Part shown: positions 1 to 12,437 of the stretch, in pieces | Numbering within the stretch: position 1 is the stretch's first letter | Layout: each line of letters starts with the position of its first letter | Source: Polychytrium aggregatum | Lineage: Eukaryota; Chytridiomycota; Chytridiomycetes; Polychytriales | Length of the DNA stretch: 64,000 nucleotides | Direction: 5' to 3' | NCBI RefSeq assembly: GCF_025602895.1 | Contig: NW_026516256.1 | Location: 62,001-126,000 of the forward strand | Notes under the pieces: model-generated | Seen by the model: only the letters and a program-made list of their open reading frames with translations | Databases searched by the model: none | Told to the model about the DNA's origin: nothing | Made by a program: the position numbers and the translations under genes

Positions 1-589
1 CCTGCTGTTGCAAAGCACACATTCACGAAGCCTGCTGCAACCAGTAAGTTGATGGCATACTCAGGCTGTTGGCACTGGCGTGAAGCCCCTGTGCTTGCTT
101 GCTTGATGTCGCATCCATCGTAAACGGCGAGACATCAGCTTTCCAATGGCGCGACTCCCGCGGGACTGATCAACCGTCCATTCCTGACCCGGGGTTGCAT
201 TGCACCGACATTCTTCATCACTGTTGTTAGAGCCCGCGTATATCTCAGTCAAGAGTCGACCAGCGACCGGAAAGGTGGCTGCGGTCTTCCAAGAAAGTAC
301 TGCAGACGACTCTTCCAGTAAATCAGCATCCTCCGGCCCCTCTGAAAGCGGATCGATCCCTCCAACTCTCAGGTAAGCCCAGCGCAGCATCAGCCGCCTG
401 CGCCGTGTAATGTCTGCGTATGTTGCGTTGCTCCATATGCCCCGGCCTTTGGCACTATTTCCGTCGGTGGTGTATCAGTGTCGCCAATGCGCACGTCGCC
501 TGCCCAAGCATGGGCGTCTGGCATAAGACCAAAGAGACATCGACGTTATCGACACCAACACCGTCGTCCATCCAATATTTGATACACAG
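1..589. other. 5' flank of the SAC3-domain gene; exon structure unresolved
   Basis: The first 43 bases can be read as coding (Pro/Ala/Lys/Thr-rich) and end in a good donor, GTAAGT at 44-49, so an upstream exon of the following gene probably starts before the window. A second possible donor, GTATGT, lies at 418-423. I could not join these pieces in phase to the exon at 590. The region holds no other gene I can support. Confidence 0.35.
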
Positions 590-2491
590 GGACTATGTGA
601 ATCGTGTCTACAGTGCGTGTACGGATGGAGCACTGCGGGAAAAAGCCAACCAGGAACTTACGGCTTTGATTGAAGGAATCAATCACCGCAAAGCGATGTG
701 GACGACCGACTGGGAGAATATGCCTCTGCCAAAGTATGTTCGTGACCTTGGCCGAGCGCCGAGAGGGTAGGCAGTGTGGCCGGAATTCTGACCAAACCTT
801 GGCTCTTGCTCATCAGATGCTTGATGGACCTCAAAGCCTTACCAAAGGATGGGGGTTCTCCAGTCGCTGCCTCGTCGCCTTCACCGGCATCATCAAAGAA
901 GCGCAAGAAGCATGGTGTTCAGGACGCAAATAAAAGCTTCGAGTCACCCAAGCTCACGACCAAGGATTTTGCTCCTTCTGTGGAGGATTTCAACGAGCAG
1001 ACCAAACGGGAACAGCGAGCCAAGCGATTCCAGGAGTCGTATGAACAAGAGAAGCGGCAAACGATCCAGAACCAGACCATCAGCAAGCGTGCTAAGATGG
1101 CGGCCATTAGCGCTGGTGCTGAGGGCAACCCCGACGTTATCGACTGGGACGAGCACACGATCGTGGGGACCAGCACTCAGCTGGAGAAGCGGTATCTTCG
1201 GCTGACATCGGTACGAAGCTGCCCTGATCCGAAGCTGAGGGGGTGTGTGAAAACGGATAACAGAGTGCAACGGGGCGCTGAATCAACCACCATTGCCGCG
1301 TCTCGCTCATCCCACCTACTCTACCCCTTGGCTTTCCAGGCCCCGGATCCTGCGACTGTTCGGCCACTCCACATCCTGAAACAAACCCTTGAGCTGCTAC
1401 TGAAGAAATGGCGGAGCGAGCGCAACTACACTTACATTTGTGATCAGTTTAAAAGTTTACGACAGGATCTGACTGTGCAGCGCATCAAGAACGAGTTCAC
1501 GGTGACTGTGTATGAAATGCATGCTCGGATAGCGCTGGAAAAGGTAGGGTGTCCGATATCTGGGGCATCTGCGACGCCCCGCATCGCCCCACGTAGTATC
1601 CAGCGCCGACTCGGACACCTACAAAGTTGCTCTTCTTTCTGGGTATCGGACTCGTAAAAAATGGACTCTGTTGGAGTTCCGGATTGTGTCTCTGCCTGTT
1701 GTACGCCGTCCAAAAGCCGAGGTGCGATTGCGTTGCTCACCACTGCGTCCGCCGTTGCAGAGTGATCTGGGAGAATACAACCAGTGCCAAGCGCAGCTCA
1801 AGCAGCTCTACGAGCACGGTCTCCCTGGGCATGTCGACGAATTCATGGGATACCGGATACTCTATTTTGTTCACACGATCAATCGGCAAGGTCAGTTGGT
1901 ACCTGAGGGTCGCCTACTGTATCGTTCGTTCGTTCGTTCATTGGCGTATTGAACGGCGTGGCGACTGACCCCCGATCTTCTCTCCACTCCGCCTACGCTC
2001 CTCTTTCCGACACCCTATTTTCTCTGGATGCAGGTCTGTTCAACGCGATTTCGAGTCTGACTGACGCCCAGAAAGCGTCCGAATCCGTGAGACACGCCCT
2101 TGCAGTCCGTTCATCGATAGCGATAGGAAACTACCGCCAACTCTTCCGACTCTACCTCGAGGCACCCAACATGAGCGGCTACCTCATGGATCAATTTATC
2201 GATCGTGAGCGTATCAGGGCCATGAAAGTAATCTGCAAGGCTTTCCGGCCGGATATTCCAGTGCAATATCTCACTCAAGTTCTGGGGTTCAGCCATCCCG
2301 ACAACGAAGCTCCCGACGATGAGGAAACACGCTCATGTCGCCAGTGGCTGATCCTGAAAGGCTGTATCTTTGCAAGCAACAACGACTATGCCCGCGGTGA
2401 CGTTGATGCCAAGCTCTCCAACTCAGTCTTTGCCGAACTCGAGAAGGCCAACTCAAGCAAGGGCGTTGACATCAAAGGACAAATCCACTAA
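590..2491 (+). CDS. THP3/LENG8-like SAC3/GANP-domain protein (5' partial)
   Basis: Five exons join in phase: 590-733, 817-1210, 1340-1543, 1761-1890, 2034-2491. All introns are GT-AG. The first exon holds an alpha-helical stretch ending in WTTDWENMPLPK. The second is a charged linker followed by VGTSTQLEKRYLRLTS, the start of the SAC3/GANP domain. Then come KQTLELLLKKW, YICDQFKSLRQDLTVQ and IALEKSDLGEYNQCQ, which are hallmark strings of the Thp3/LENG8 branch. A PCI-like helical region follows (SIAIGNYRQLFRLY, FIDRERIRAMKVICKAF). Family knowledge: yeast Thp3 works with Csn12 in transcription elongation and mRNA maturation; LENG8 is the animal relative. The N-terminus is missing, probably because earlier exons lie to the left. 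The family assignment is firm; the 5' end is not. Confidence 0.85.
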
Positions 2492-3437
2492 GGGCGTCCT
2501 GTGTCGCGAGATCCGGATGCTGCCCCGAATCAAACTTGGCCCTGCGACATGGTACATCAGCCACAAAGCCTCGCAACTGCCCCCCCCCGGCACCAAGCAC
2601 AACTCAAGCCAAACACACACCCGCACACGGTGGGAGGGCGAGAGAGTGAGGAAGGACCAACCCGGATGCCACATGTCGCTTTTGCGTGCAAGGAGCCAAG
2701 TTTGGTGTGTCAAGGCTTTGGGAAAGGCGGAGAGAGCGGACGAGCGGCGTTGCGGCTGTCGTGGGAATGCTTTGCGGATTTGCATGGGCATTGTCGGTGA
2801 CGATGAGGTTGGGCGTACTGTGGAGGTCCCAGCCAGCAGTGTGCCTGAGGAGTTGGAGAGATCCAAGAGATGGGCCATCAATACAGCGCTTCTGAGCCGG
2901 GACAGGCGGGCCACTTTAAGCATGTGCATAGACTGCATTGGCAGAGCGGGCAACTGCCAGAGGCTCGATCAGAGAGGGAGGCAGCAGTGCAGACGACGAT
3001 GGTGCAAACGACGAGGGTGCAGCAACTCAACTGGGAACCAATAAACAATGATCTCCTCCCCCTTGAACAAACTGCCTCATCCGGTGGCGCCGGGCTGCAC
3101 GCATCAATATCCGATATCATCCGATATCATCCGATATCATCCTGTGTCGGCGTGATGGCCCTGGAGGAAACATGGCCGGTCGATGCCGCCATCTGTGGCG
3201 GTGCTGGCGCGAGCATGCGCTGCCTGTGCCACGAGCCGACGCGCATGTGCGACGTGCGCCGCACCGGAAATGACGCCATTGCCGTCCACTCAGAGCCGCG
3301 CCATCGGTGAGTCAGCCGACCACCACACACACACACACTCCGGGCGTATATATAAAGGCGGTACCGGATTCCCGTTCTCCCGCCGTCTTGCAATCCTCCC
3401 CGTTTCTTCCGCCACCCACCCGCCTCCAACAGCCATC
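2492..3437. other. Intergenic region and promoter of the dioxygenase gene
   Basis: No convincing gene is visible. It contains three perfect copies of a 10-bp unit (CCGATATCAT) at 3111-3140, a short CA run near 3322-3338, and a strong TATA box (TATATATAAA) at 3347-3356, about 80 bp before the ATG at 3438. Confidence 0.6.
3347..3356 (+). promoter_or_regulatory. TATA box of the acireductone dioxygenase gene
   Basis: The string TATATATAAA lies 82 bp upstream of the start codon and directly before a pyrimidine-rich leader. Spacing and sequence fit a core promoter element. Confidence 0.6.
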
Positions 3438-4663
3438 ATGGTCAACGCCTGGTTCTTCAACCCCACCGACGAGGACAAGCGCGAGCTGCACCAGTTCGTC
3501 CCCAACCAGCCCGTCTCGCTCGAGGAGCTGGCCAAGCTCGGCGTCGAGTACTACTTGTTTGACGACCAGGAGAGCGTCGATGCCTTTGCCCTCCAACGCC
3601 AGTACAAGAACCGTGACCTGGTAAGCCAAGCCCCGAGGCAGTGACCTCCCCCCCTTCGCCTTCTCTCGGCCTGATCGGCCCAGACGAACTCGCCCTGACG
3701 TCATTGACCCGCTTGCCTCCAGATCACCATCCACAAGGACAAGCTCCCCAACTACGAGGAGAAGCTCGAGAACTTTTTCACCGAGTGAGTTGTCCTTCCT
3801 CCTGCCCGAATCCACCAGGCTTGATCGGCAGACCCTGGCCTGGACTCTGCTGTCCTGCTTGATCTCTAGCCCGAGCTGCTCTCGTCTAACGACTGCCGTC
3901 CCATTCTGTGCCTGTGCCTCCAGGCATCTCCACGATGATGAGGAGATCCGTTACATCAGTACGTATCGGCGGCCCTCGAGCCATATCGGCCTGTTGATCT
4001 CGCCCCAGTTTGCTCGGTCGTGTGCGGCGCCCGTCTATTGCCCGCATTCTGGCCTTCGTCCGCCCCCTCGCTCTGTGCTGACCTTTCGTTCTGCATCGCC
4101 GACATCATGCAGAGGAGGGAACCGGCTACTTTGACGTCCGCGACCACGCCGACCGCTGGATCCGCATCCAGGTTGAGCCCAAGGATCTCCTGATCATCGT
4201 AAGTGACAAGTGTGGCTCGGCTACTGGATGGGGTTGTCTGCATCGGCACCGACCATGCGGTTTGTGGTCGTTGGCTGGCCATGACTAACCACGGATCCTA
4301 CACACTTGGTTCTAGCCCGTTGGCATCTACCACCGCTTCACCCTGGACACCAACAACTACATTGTTGCCCTCCGTCTCTTCCACGACGAGCCCAAGGTAC
4401 GTCTGGGGCATGTCTTCACAGTGGTGCTGCCATCCCGCCCAACCGGCTTCCACTTGTGCTGTCCTGCCTTGTGTTGCCTGCCCTGTGCTTTTCCAATTCC
4501 TTCGCTGATCTGCTCGGTTGGACGCCAGAGACTCCCATGCTCACTCTGCTTCTCTGTCCGTAACCTTACACAGTGGACTCCCTACAACCGCCTCGACACT
4601 GCTACCGATGCCCGCCCCTCCCGCGACGTCTACCTCAAGCAGTTTGTCGCTGTCGAGAACTAA
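3438..4663 (+). CDS. ADI1: Acireductone dioxygenase (methionine salvage)
   Basis: Six exons (3438-3620, 3723-3784, 3924-3958, 4113-4198, 4316-4396, 4574-4663) give a 178-residue protein, the usual size of the family. It starts MVNAWFF and has the cupin metal site [11 protein letters not shown] (H-x-H and the following Glu) plus the last His in GIYHRFTLD, and the string [10 protein letters not shown]. The enzyme oxidises the acireductone made from methylthioadenosine to 2-keto-4-methylthiobutyrate and formate (Fe form) in the methionine salvage pathway, in cytosol and nucleus. The ATG follows a TATA box and has a good context (ATCATGG). All introns are GT-AG and every phase closes. It ends 138 bp before the convergent transporter gene. 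Confidence 0.96.
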
Positions 4664-4800
4664 ACTCATCTCGTGTATCAAATGTGACAGCACCTGGTTC
4701 CCAATCCAGCCTTGTATCTATCCTTCACCTGTAGTTTTGTGTGCATCTTATTCTTGGACCAAGCGCGCACCCGCCCTGCTCAATACACAGCAATTGCATA

Positions 4801-7127
4801 TTATTCGTCATCATGGTCATCATGGTCATCTAGTGCCGGCGCTCCCTGCAAAGCCCCGCCCTCGAGCCGATCGAGTTGCTCGAGCACCAGACAGCACAGC
4901 GCCGCCACGAATGCAAACGTTACAAAGAATAGCTCGACTCCCACGAAGCTGCCAAAGGACACCCGAATCTGGGCGACCGCAAGGGGGACCAGCGCCAGGA
5001 AGGTGTTGAGCAGCGACGAAGCAATCCCAAAAGCGATCCCAAGGAGCGGCGGCTCCTCCTGCACCAGCCGGTCGCAAACTTTGCTCGCCACCGGAGCCCC
5101 GCTGCTTGCGAGTAAGGGAGTCTGCTCGCTGCACAGTTGCTCTGCCTCGCACCGCGGAAGCTCGGAGAAGGTCGTCGCAGGGGATCCGCCGTTTGCGGGG
5201 GAGTTGATCGCCGTCTCTGGTGCGCTGGTCATTGTCCTCGGTCTGCCGCCTGCGTCTGTGCCTGTGCCTTTGCCTTTGCCCACAACTTGCCAGCCCGAGC
5301 GGCTGTGTGAGGTGGCGGCCATGGCGATCGACGGCCACACGGTCACTCCGTAGATGCAGTAGCTAATACCCATCATCAACATCGGGAGGACCGGGTTGAG
5401 CATCGTCAGGCCCAGGAGCAAGTGCGACGCCATCAAGATGAACGAACATACGAACAGCAGAGTGATCCGACGTCCGTAGTGGTCAACGAAATAGCCAACA
5501 GGCGGGATCAGCAGCACAGAAACGGAGTCGGGAATGCTGTGTCGGTGAGTAGAAAGATATTGTGACGATCAGGAGACAGGTCCGAGGGAATAGAGGGCTT
5601 GCCAATGGGCATGGTGGATGCTTCGTGCTCGGTAGTCATGATTCGTGTGATTCTAGTCATTCTACCGCATTCACCCAACCCAGCCTGACCCTGCACACAA
5701 TCCCGACATCTCTTGGCACCGGATACGCACCTCATAACGACTCCGGCAGTCTCGGTGTCGTTGGGGAACCACTTGGACATCAGGAAATCCGAGGCAATGT
5801 TGTTGAAGGGTATCACCGTCGAGTACAGAAGCACGCACAGGACCGAGACGGTCCAGAAGCTTGGGGACAGCCCGGCAAGGGATGCGAGTAGTCCCGCGGT
5901 GGACTGGTGACGTTTTGGAGTGCAGAGTTCGTCCTCGCAAAGCACCGGGTTGGACTGACAAGGCTCGAAGATGGTGGCGTGCGAATCGGCATCTATGGAA
6001 CTTGATGCACCGCATTCAGTGTCGCAAGGCGCCATGGTGGCCGAGACGGTATCGAAATGACTGATCGTCTCGCCGGTGGATCCGCTGTGACCTGACAGCG
6101 CCTGGTATGCCGCCGGCGAGGTGAGTCCGACGCTCAGGATCATCGAAACGACAAACGACAAGATGCAGGTGGCCGTGCCTGCCCAGACGGCGAACTCAAC
6201 CCCAATCCACTTTTCCAGCCGCGGCGACATGATGGCGTTGACGACGGAGCCGAGCCGGGCGACTCCAAGGTCTTCCAGTACCCACGAGCGAGAGAACTGC
6301 GATTAGTAGATCGGCGGTGGCAAGTGGCAAGTGGCAATACAGAAATGGTGAACGAGCGTGCCAGACCAGGCCCACCCAGACATCCGAACCGAATTGAATC
6401 GCCATGCCGCCGTCCCTGACAATACTCACTGAGACCCAGCGCAAAGGCCAGCTCCTTGTCCCGAAACCAGGTGCTTGTGATGGCCGACTGCACGACCCCG
6501 ACGGTCTCGCCGCCAATGCCAAACATGCATCGGCCAACGAGCATCAGCCGGATCGACTTTTGCGCGACCCCGATCGAGAACAGAATCTGCCCAAGCACTA
6601 GGATGGACGAGAACCATAGGAGCGAGCGCTGCTTGCCGAACCGATCCAGCAGCACCCCGCCGATAAAGGGCAGGAACATGTTGGGCAGGGCGTAGACCGA
6701 ATAGAGCAGGTTGAGCTCGTACTGCCAGCGGTCGTAGTCGTGGCCCAGGTGGATTTGGAGTGGCAGATTGAGGGCGGCAGGATTGTCGTACGCTGTTGCG
6801 ATGGATCATGCCAGATGCACAGGAGACATGGAAACGACATCAGCTTGGCGGTCAGACGCACTGCTTTGCGGGGGGGGGGCAGCCGATTGTAGTCCGCAGG
6901 GATAAAGTCCTCGTCTCGGCCATCAGCAGCCTGGTCCGCGCGATTGTGCTCGCGGCCCTACCGTAAAAGTTACCGAACAGCACAAAGCAAGTGAGGAACA
7001 GCACCAGCCACCTCAAACGGGGACTGATAGGATAGGCGGCTGCCTCTGGTACTGGCTCGAGGGCTGGATCCGGGTGTTGTTGCGAGCCGGCGGCGCTGTA
7101 GTTGGCAGTGGTGCTCGAGTCTGCCAT
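4801..7127 (-). CDS. MFSD1-like major facilitator transporter
   Basis: Four exons on the minus strand (7127-6962, 6792-6430, 6271-5731, 5536-4801) give 601 residues. The N-terminal tail is short and hydrophilic, followed by LRWLVLFLTCFVLFGNFYG (TM1). Typical MFS strings follow: GGVLLDRFGKQRSLL (loop 2-3 motif A), GRCMFGIGGETVGVVQSAI, and ELAFALGLNLGVARLGSVVN, the last in gapless register with animal MFSD1. The second half repeats motif A as GYFVDHYGRRITLL. A Ser/Gly/Pro-rich loop of about 100 residues interrupts the last helices. MFSD1 is a lysosomal dipeptide exporter that works with GLMP; a vacuolar membrane role here is inference. The acceptor at 6272 has a weak pyrimidine tract and was chosen for phase and homology. 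The C-terminus ends in a DDH/DDE-rich tail. Confidence 0.85.
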
Positions 7128-8242
7128 CTTGGCTAATTGATCAAGCTGTCAGTCCGGTGGGCACTGTGGGCGACAAGTGTTGCGGGAGCCACTTGGTGTC
7201 TGTCGTGGTGGTCTGTTGTCGATGCAGCCGAGAGTATCTGGGAGCAGTGATGGCGGCTGGGTGAGTCGAGGTGCCGCTCGATATAAGGAGGTGTCGCTCA
7301 GTATCAAGCTTGTGGTGCTTGGGGCTGCGGCTGGATACTTGCGATGTTGGCTTGGGATACTCCAGCGACCAACCCTGATGCACCCACCAGGTCCGGCGAT
7401 TACCTCGGGTGCGATTCGCCGCCAAATTCCTTGACCGAGTCGGTGAATCAAGAGCGTCGAGCCAAGCCAAACAGACGGACGGACGAGACGGACGAGACGG
7501 GGCGGGCAGACGGGAGCGGCGAAACAGGCCGTGCAAGAGAAAGTCCCCAGGACACTCGCTTTCCCGCTCGGGAGGCACACCGTCCTCGCTGCGCATGCCC
7601 GCAAGGGACAGCGGTCCGGTCCCTTGTGCTGTGGATGCCTGTGCTGAGCATTTGTTCATTTGGGTGCCTTGTTTTGTCGTTGGTTTGTCGTTGGTTTGTC
7701 GTTGGTTTGTCGCTGTTTTGTCGCCGGTGGCGTGTGCGCCAGACCGCCGATCCTCTGTCTCGGTTCTGTTTGTCGGTCCGCCGTGCCTCCCGTTCTCCGT
7801 TTCGGGGCTGTCTGCAGGGCATCTGCTGCTGGGCATCTCGATCCTGCATGTCCTTCCAGACAGCAGTGGTGATGGTGAGCGAGTGCGTGCCTGCCTCCCT
7901 TCTGTTGCATGTCTGTCGTGCTCACACGCCGCCCCGTGCCCAAGGACCTTTTTCCTGGCACAAAGGACAATGGACGCGCGGTAACCGAATGACCCGAGAC
8001 AAGCCATCCCCATGACGCTGCCGACGAATAACGGCCGCCACCAGCACCACCAGCACCACCAGCACCACCAGCACCACCAGCACCACCAGCACCACATTCA
8101 CTTGCAAGTGCTGTATTTCCGGTGGCCATCATCAAAAGCAAGACTCCTTCCCTTTCTCTTGCATCAGCAGTGCGAGGCGCAGTCGCATGTGTGTACGGCG
8201 AGCACAGACAGAGCAACCAGGAAAGCACTGGACTCGACATAG
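7128..8242. other. Intergenic region with simple repeats
   Basis: No supported gene. It has GTTTGTCGTTG-type repeats around 7671-7731 and a pure CACCAG-type trinucleotide tract at about 8037-8096. Long minus-strand open frames through the tract are low-complexity artefacts. Confidence 0.5.
8037..8096. repeat. (CACCAC/CAG)n trinucleotide tract
   Basis: About 60 bp of alternating CAC and CAG triplets. It lies in the gap between two minus-strand genes, 140 bp past the stop of the PHD-finger gene. Confidence 0.9.
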
Positions 8243-11200
8243 TCATGTTTCCGTGTAGAGCGACCTTCGCTTGAGAATTCGGTTTCTGAGCAGCATTTCC
8301 TCCTTGCGGAGCTTTGCCAGCGCAACCATCTGCGGCCACAGCATTGGAGCGTCAGTCGCCCAGAGAGAGCAACGAGCGCCAAAATCGACGGCCCAGTCCC
8401 TCTGGGAATCATATTTTTCTTGGCTCGGCACTGTCCATCAAGGCCAGGCACAACCAGAAACACTCCTCACCGCTGTTGTCTCGCCGCCATGGATCTGACT
8501 TGCCACACGTCCTGCCCTCGCACCATCGCCATACCTGTTCCTCGAGCTCCAGCTCGACCTCCATTATCTTGATGCTCTGCCAGTCTTCGTGCAGGATACA
8601 CTTCTTTGTCTTGGGCGTGGCACACATTGTCTGCAGCAGTCTTGGTTGCTGGGGTTCGGCCCCTGCTTCAACTTTAACGGCAGGTGCTGGTTCGGTCTTG
8701 GGCTCGGGATCGGACATGGTCACATTCTGGTCCGATGAGAGGCCGGGCACAGCTGCATCGTGGCTGCTCGAACTGTCGGCCATTGCAACATCGCCATCGC
8801 CATCGCCATCGCGCTTCGGCTCTTCAGGCGGGGGCTCGATGCGGATCCACTCCCGAGTGATCCGTGAGTCGAACCCGCAGCACACCTCGTTCGCCTCGCT
8901 CATCGACTTTTGTGATCGTTCGACGGCCTCGGCGACCAAGCGTCGCCGATACTCCAGCTGCCGGATGCGGCGCTTGCATTGATCCTTGAGGCCCTTCAGG
9001 GTGACTCTCAGATATGCCATGTCACGCTGATCTTCTTGCTCGGGGGTGGTGGTATCGTCCCCGCACTTTTGCTTGCCCCAGGCCAGGAGTGCCTGGCCCA
9101 ACGCTTCGTTGTGAATGATCCGTCCGATCCGTGGCTTCAGCGGGATCTTGCTCCGATGATTTTCGAGCAGCTCTTCGCCGTACAGCTCCCCGCACTTCCG
9201 AGAGCAAAAGCTTGCGCTCTTGAACCCGTCGCCCTCCGCGGGCTCGGATGCCACCCAGCTCTGACAGCCAGACTTTTTGCACTTTTGCTTCCACACGACC
9301 TTGTCGCCGCACGACCGGCAGAACCACTTGTCGATCCGGTCACCGTCGTCTTCTTCCAGGCTGACACAGGCAAAGTGGAACCACTCGTCACAGCCATCGC
9401 AGGCAATGAACCCGCCATCGTCGTCGTTGTACGGTTTCCGGCAGTAGCAATACAGTTCGGGCTGCTGCGACTTTTCCTGCGTCTGGGCTTGTGCCTGAGC
9501 TTGTGTTTGGGATTGCGATTGCGATTGCGACTGCGACTGCGACTGCGACTGCGACTGTGATTGCGACTGTGACTTGGACTTGGACTTGGATTTCTTGGCC
9601 GACTCGCTGCCACCATGGGATTTTTTCTTTTCAGTCGTCGGTGTTGCGCTCTGTCCCGCCAGACTGGACAATGACTGTGCCTGGCGGCCAGACTGCTTGG
9701 GGCTCTGGATCGGCGGAGTTGCGGCGGTGGCGGTGTCGATCGCTTTGGCGGAGACTGAGGACTTGGCCGTGTCGCCGTGGGCGACTGGGCCCTCGTTCGT
9801 CTGCGCTGGAGTAGGACGGGCGGCGGACCGAGGCTCTTCAACATTGTGGGCATTGACCATCATACCGATCGACAGGATCCCCGAGTTCCGCTGCTTCAAC
9901 ACTTGATGGTTGGGCTCTGATGCTTCTATCCGGTGCTTCTTGGTCTCAGTGGATGACTGATCCTGGGAGCCGGTTGTAGTCAATGGAGTGCGTGGGTTTC
10001 ACATGGCAAGGCACAGCGTCAAATGCCAAACCAGAGAGTAATAGCAAGAGTTGCACATCAACAGCGGCTCCAGAACCGGAGAATATACGGGGGCGTTTAT
10101 GCACTGCAGCGATATCCCGCACTTACTCTATTGCTCTTGCGCTTGCTCATCTCTACTTTCGCCGCCGGTTGTGGGCCGTCCTGCGTGCTTTCGTGCTTGA
10201 TGCTTCCCCAGCCAGCATCCGCAGCAGTGCCCATAGGCTTGGCGGCATCCGCATCGACGCCCCGATCAGCACCGAGTATGGGGGGCGATTGTGTCTCCAG
10301 ATCGACCGCTGATTTGGTCGGGCTTGGCAGAGAGCCGTTCTCGCCCGAATCGCCACGAAGAGATGGGTCGGTGAACTGCTTCGAGAGACGCTTCTTGGGC
10401 GGCGAGCAGTGCAGCGTGGCCGTCTTGATGCTCAGACCATCGCTCGACAGCCGTCGGGGTATGGTTGATGGAGGAGGCTGTCTCGAGTCTTGAGATTGGT
10501 GCCATGCCGCGATGGCGACGTTAGGGTGTCATTGGCACAGCGGTGGTAGTGTCATTGTCAGATTTGGCCGTTTGAGGCGCGATTGATTGTTGTAAAGCCC
10601 ACATGGCGAAGCACGTTGCGTTTCCGTTGAGGCCACCGCCGACGAAGCCGAAAAGCGACGCGATCGATTTGGGAGGAGACGTAGTGAGCAAGGGCGACGC
10701 AAAGCAGTTATAGCAGCCGAGCCAGCCCACGGATTCCACCGTGGCTTGTCGATCCAGCGAGTCTCTGAGCACACGGGCCTCGGGCTTACCGACAGAGCCT
10801 CGCGGGTTCAAGGCTGACGATGGTGCTGATGACGACGACAGCGGCCTGTCTTGATCGAGTCGATCCCGGGACGGGCTGTGTTGCGAGCGAGGCGAATCGG
10901 TCTGCATGGCATCCGACCGTTCAGCATCTGGATGTAGACCGGGCCCACGATCTGGGCTCTGTCGGCACGGACTTGCGTTGCGTTGATGGAGAGGCCACGC
11001 GGTCGTTGCTGGATCAGGGTAAGGAGGTTTTGGGTCAGCAGTCTTGAGGGAGCGGTCCGAGTGCGTCAGGAGCGAGGCAATGTTGAGCTTGGGCTGCAAT
11101 AAGGGCAAGGGATGGTCGTCGTCGTGGCCTCCTCCTCCGATCCGCGAGGGCTCTGAATGAGTCGGCAGATATTCCGAGCCAAGACCAGGCCGCCCGGGTT

Positions 11201-11489
11201 GAAGTGGATCGATGCCTGAGCGCTCCTGGCCACGGAAGCTGTTGGCAGCATCAAACTCGGAGGAGTGTCTTGGGATGCCGTTCTGGGCCATCAAGCCCGT
11301 CGCTGGGGCCGATGGAGAAGTGATCAAGTCCAGATCCATTGCGGTCGCTGCCGATTTGGGGAAGACCATGGAGGCGAGCGGCGACGACAGAGCCTCGGGT
11401 GAAGATCCGAACGACGACGACGGTAGGGCGGGACGGCCTTGGGCGGTTACGGGCGAAGCGTTGTTGTGGAGAATGCCATGGATATCCAT
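8243..11489 (-). CDS. Spp1/CFP1-like PHD-finger protein (COMPASS subunit candidate)
   Basis: Four exons (11489-10731, 10477-10127, 9962-8535, 8329-8243) close in phase to 874 residues. The first 370 residues or so are disordered and Ser/Pro-rich (start MDIHGILHN, later KLNIASLLTHSD and SPPKKRLSKQ). A run of alternating Ser-Gln then Thr/Ala-Gln precedes a PHD finger (YCYCRKPY, FIACDGCDEWFHFACV, KWFCRSC). A second Cys-rich block follows (KCKKSGCQSW, SFCSRKCGELYG), then a basic coiled coil and a short last exon. PHD plus trailing Cys-rich block plus coiled coil is the Spp1/CFP1 layout; that subunit reads H3K4me3 for the Set1 methylase complex. No CXXC domain is seen, as in yeast Spp1. The long N-terminus is unusual. 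I chose the ATG at 11489; the frame is open a little further upstream. Confidence 0.75.
9490..9600. repeat. Coding microsatellite (Ser-Gln / Ala-Gln repeat)
   Basis: A hexanucleotide-like repeat in the PHD-finger gene encodes alternating Ser-Gln, then Thr/Ala-Gln dipeptides. It sits in the disordered linker just before the PHD finger and is likely to vary in length. Confidence 0.85.
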
Positions 11490-12381
11490 TGGGAAGAGTT
11501 TGATGCCAGGCGGACTTGGGCCGACAGAGTCGCCGAGAGTCTTGTGGAATATTCCTTCCAACCGAGCAAGCAGGAGACGGCAGCAGCGAAGGTCCACCAC
11601 GAGCGTCTCGGGCTGGAGCGACGGGAGCGGTGTATGGGCTGTCCAGATCGATGGACCAATTCGGCTGGCCGGGGAATGCCGCAGGTCGAGGGGGCCAGGA
11701 ACAAATCGGTCTTGAGTTGCTTCTGGGTGTGCCAGCGAATAATGCGCAGAAACGATCCTGAAGGATGGGGCGATGACGAGAGGGTGGATCGAGAGTTGTG
11801 GAGCAAACGGGATTGTTAGAGCACGACGGATCGCTGGAGGGCGATATGTCTTTGGAGCGGAACGGACAAGCGCCGATCGTCGCTCAGGCCTCGGGCGATT
11901 GTGAGTGATCCCGGGTGACGACAGATGGCGAGATGATGGATGGGTGCCGCAATGGTTGTGCGGGGCGGGAGCTCTGTGGGGAAGAGCGGTTCAGGGGAGA
12001 GGAGAGGGGTGGCAGACGATACGGCGGGGCGGCAGTCCGATGGCCGACGGCATGACTGGGATGCAACGGCGAATGGAGTGACCAAAGATCCTGACGACCA
12101 AAGATCCGAATGGCCAAAGGTCGTAATGGCCAAAGGTCGTAATGGCCGAAGCAAACGACGGCGACAGCGATGGGCCGTCCGCAGGGCCATCCAGGGCAGA
12201 TGTCGGAATCGACGGCGAGCGCTTACCGACGAAGGGCGATCGATCGGCGATGGAAGGATCGGTCGGTGTCGAGACGGCGGTGCGGATCTGTCGATTTTGT
12301 CGGTTTGTGGAGAGGGGGGGCGACCGGGGGGGGGCGACGGAAACGGGCAAATTGGGATCGCATCCTGGGCGTTGGTGGAAG

Positions 12382-12437
12382 CATGCTCGAGTTAACATGC
12401 TCGAGTTAACATGTTCGAGTTAACATGTTCGGGTTAA
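12382..12437. repeat. Four-copy 14-bp tandem repeat
   Basis: The unit CATGCTCGAGTTAA is repeated four times head to tail, with a C to T change at the fifth base in copies 3 and 4 and one more substitution in copy 4. Each unit contains a CTCGAG-like palindrome and each junction makes GTTAACATG. Confidence 0.9.

Noticed and set aside
7141-8097. Minus-strand frame of 318 codons starting with a Trp-Cys repeat
   Set aside because: Its start is the CAC/CAG tract read backwards; the rest has no domain and no splice logic.
8979-9560. Plus-strand frame of 193 codons with a Leu-Arg repeat
   Set aside because: Antisense to the PHD-finger exon and its Ser-Gln microsatellite.
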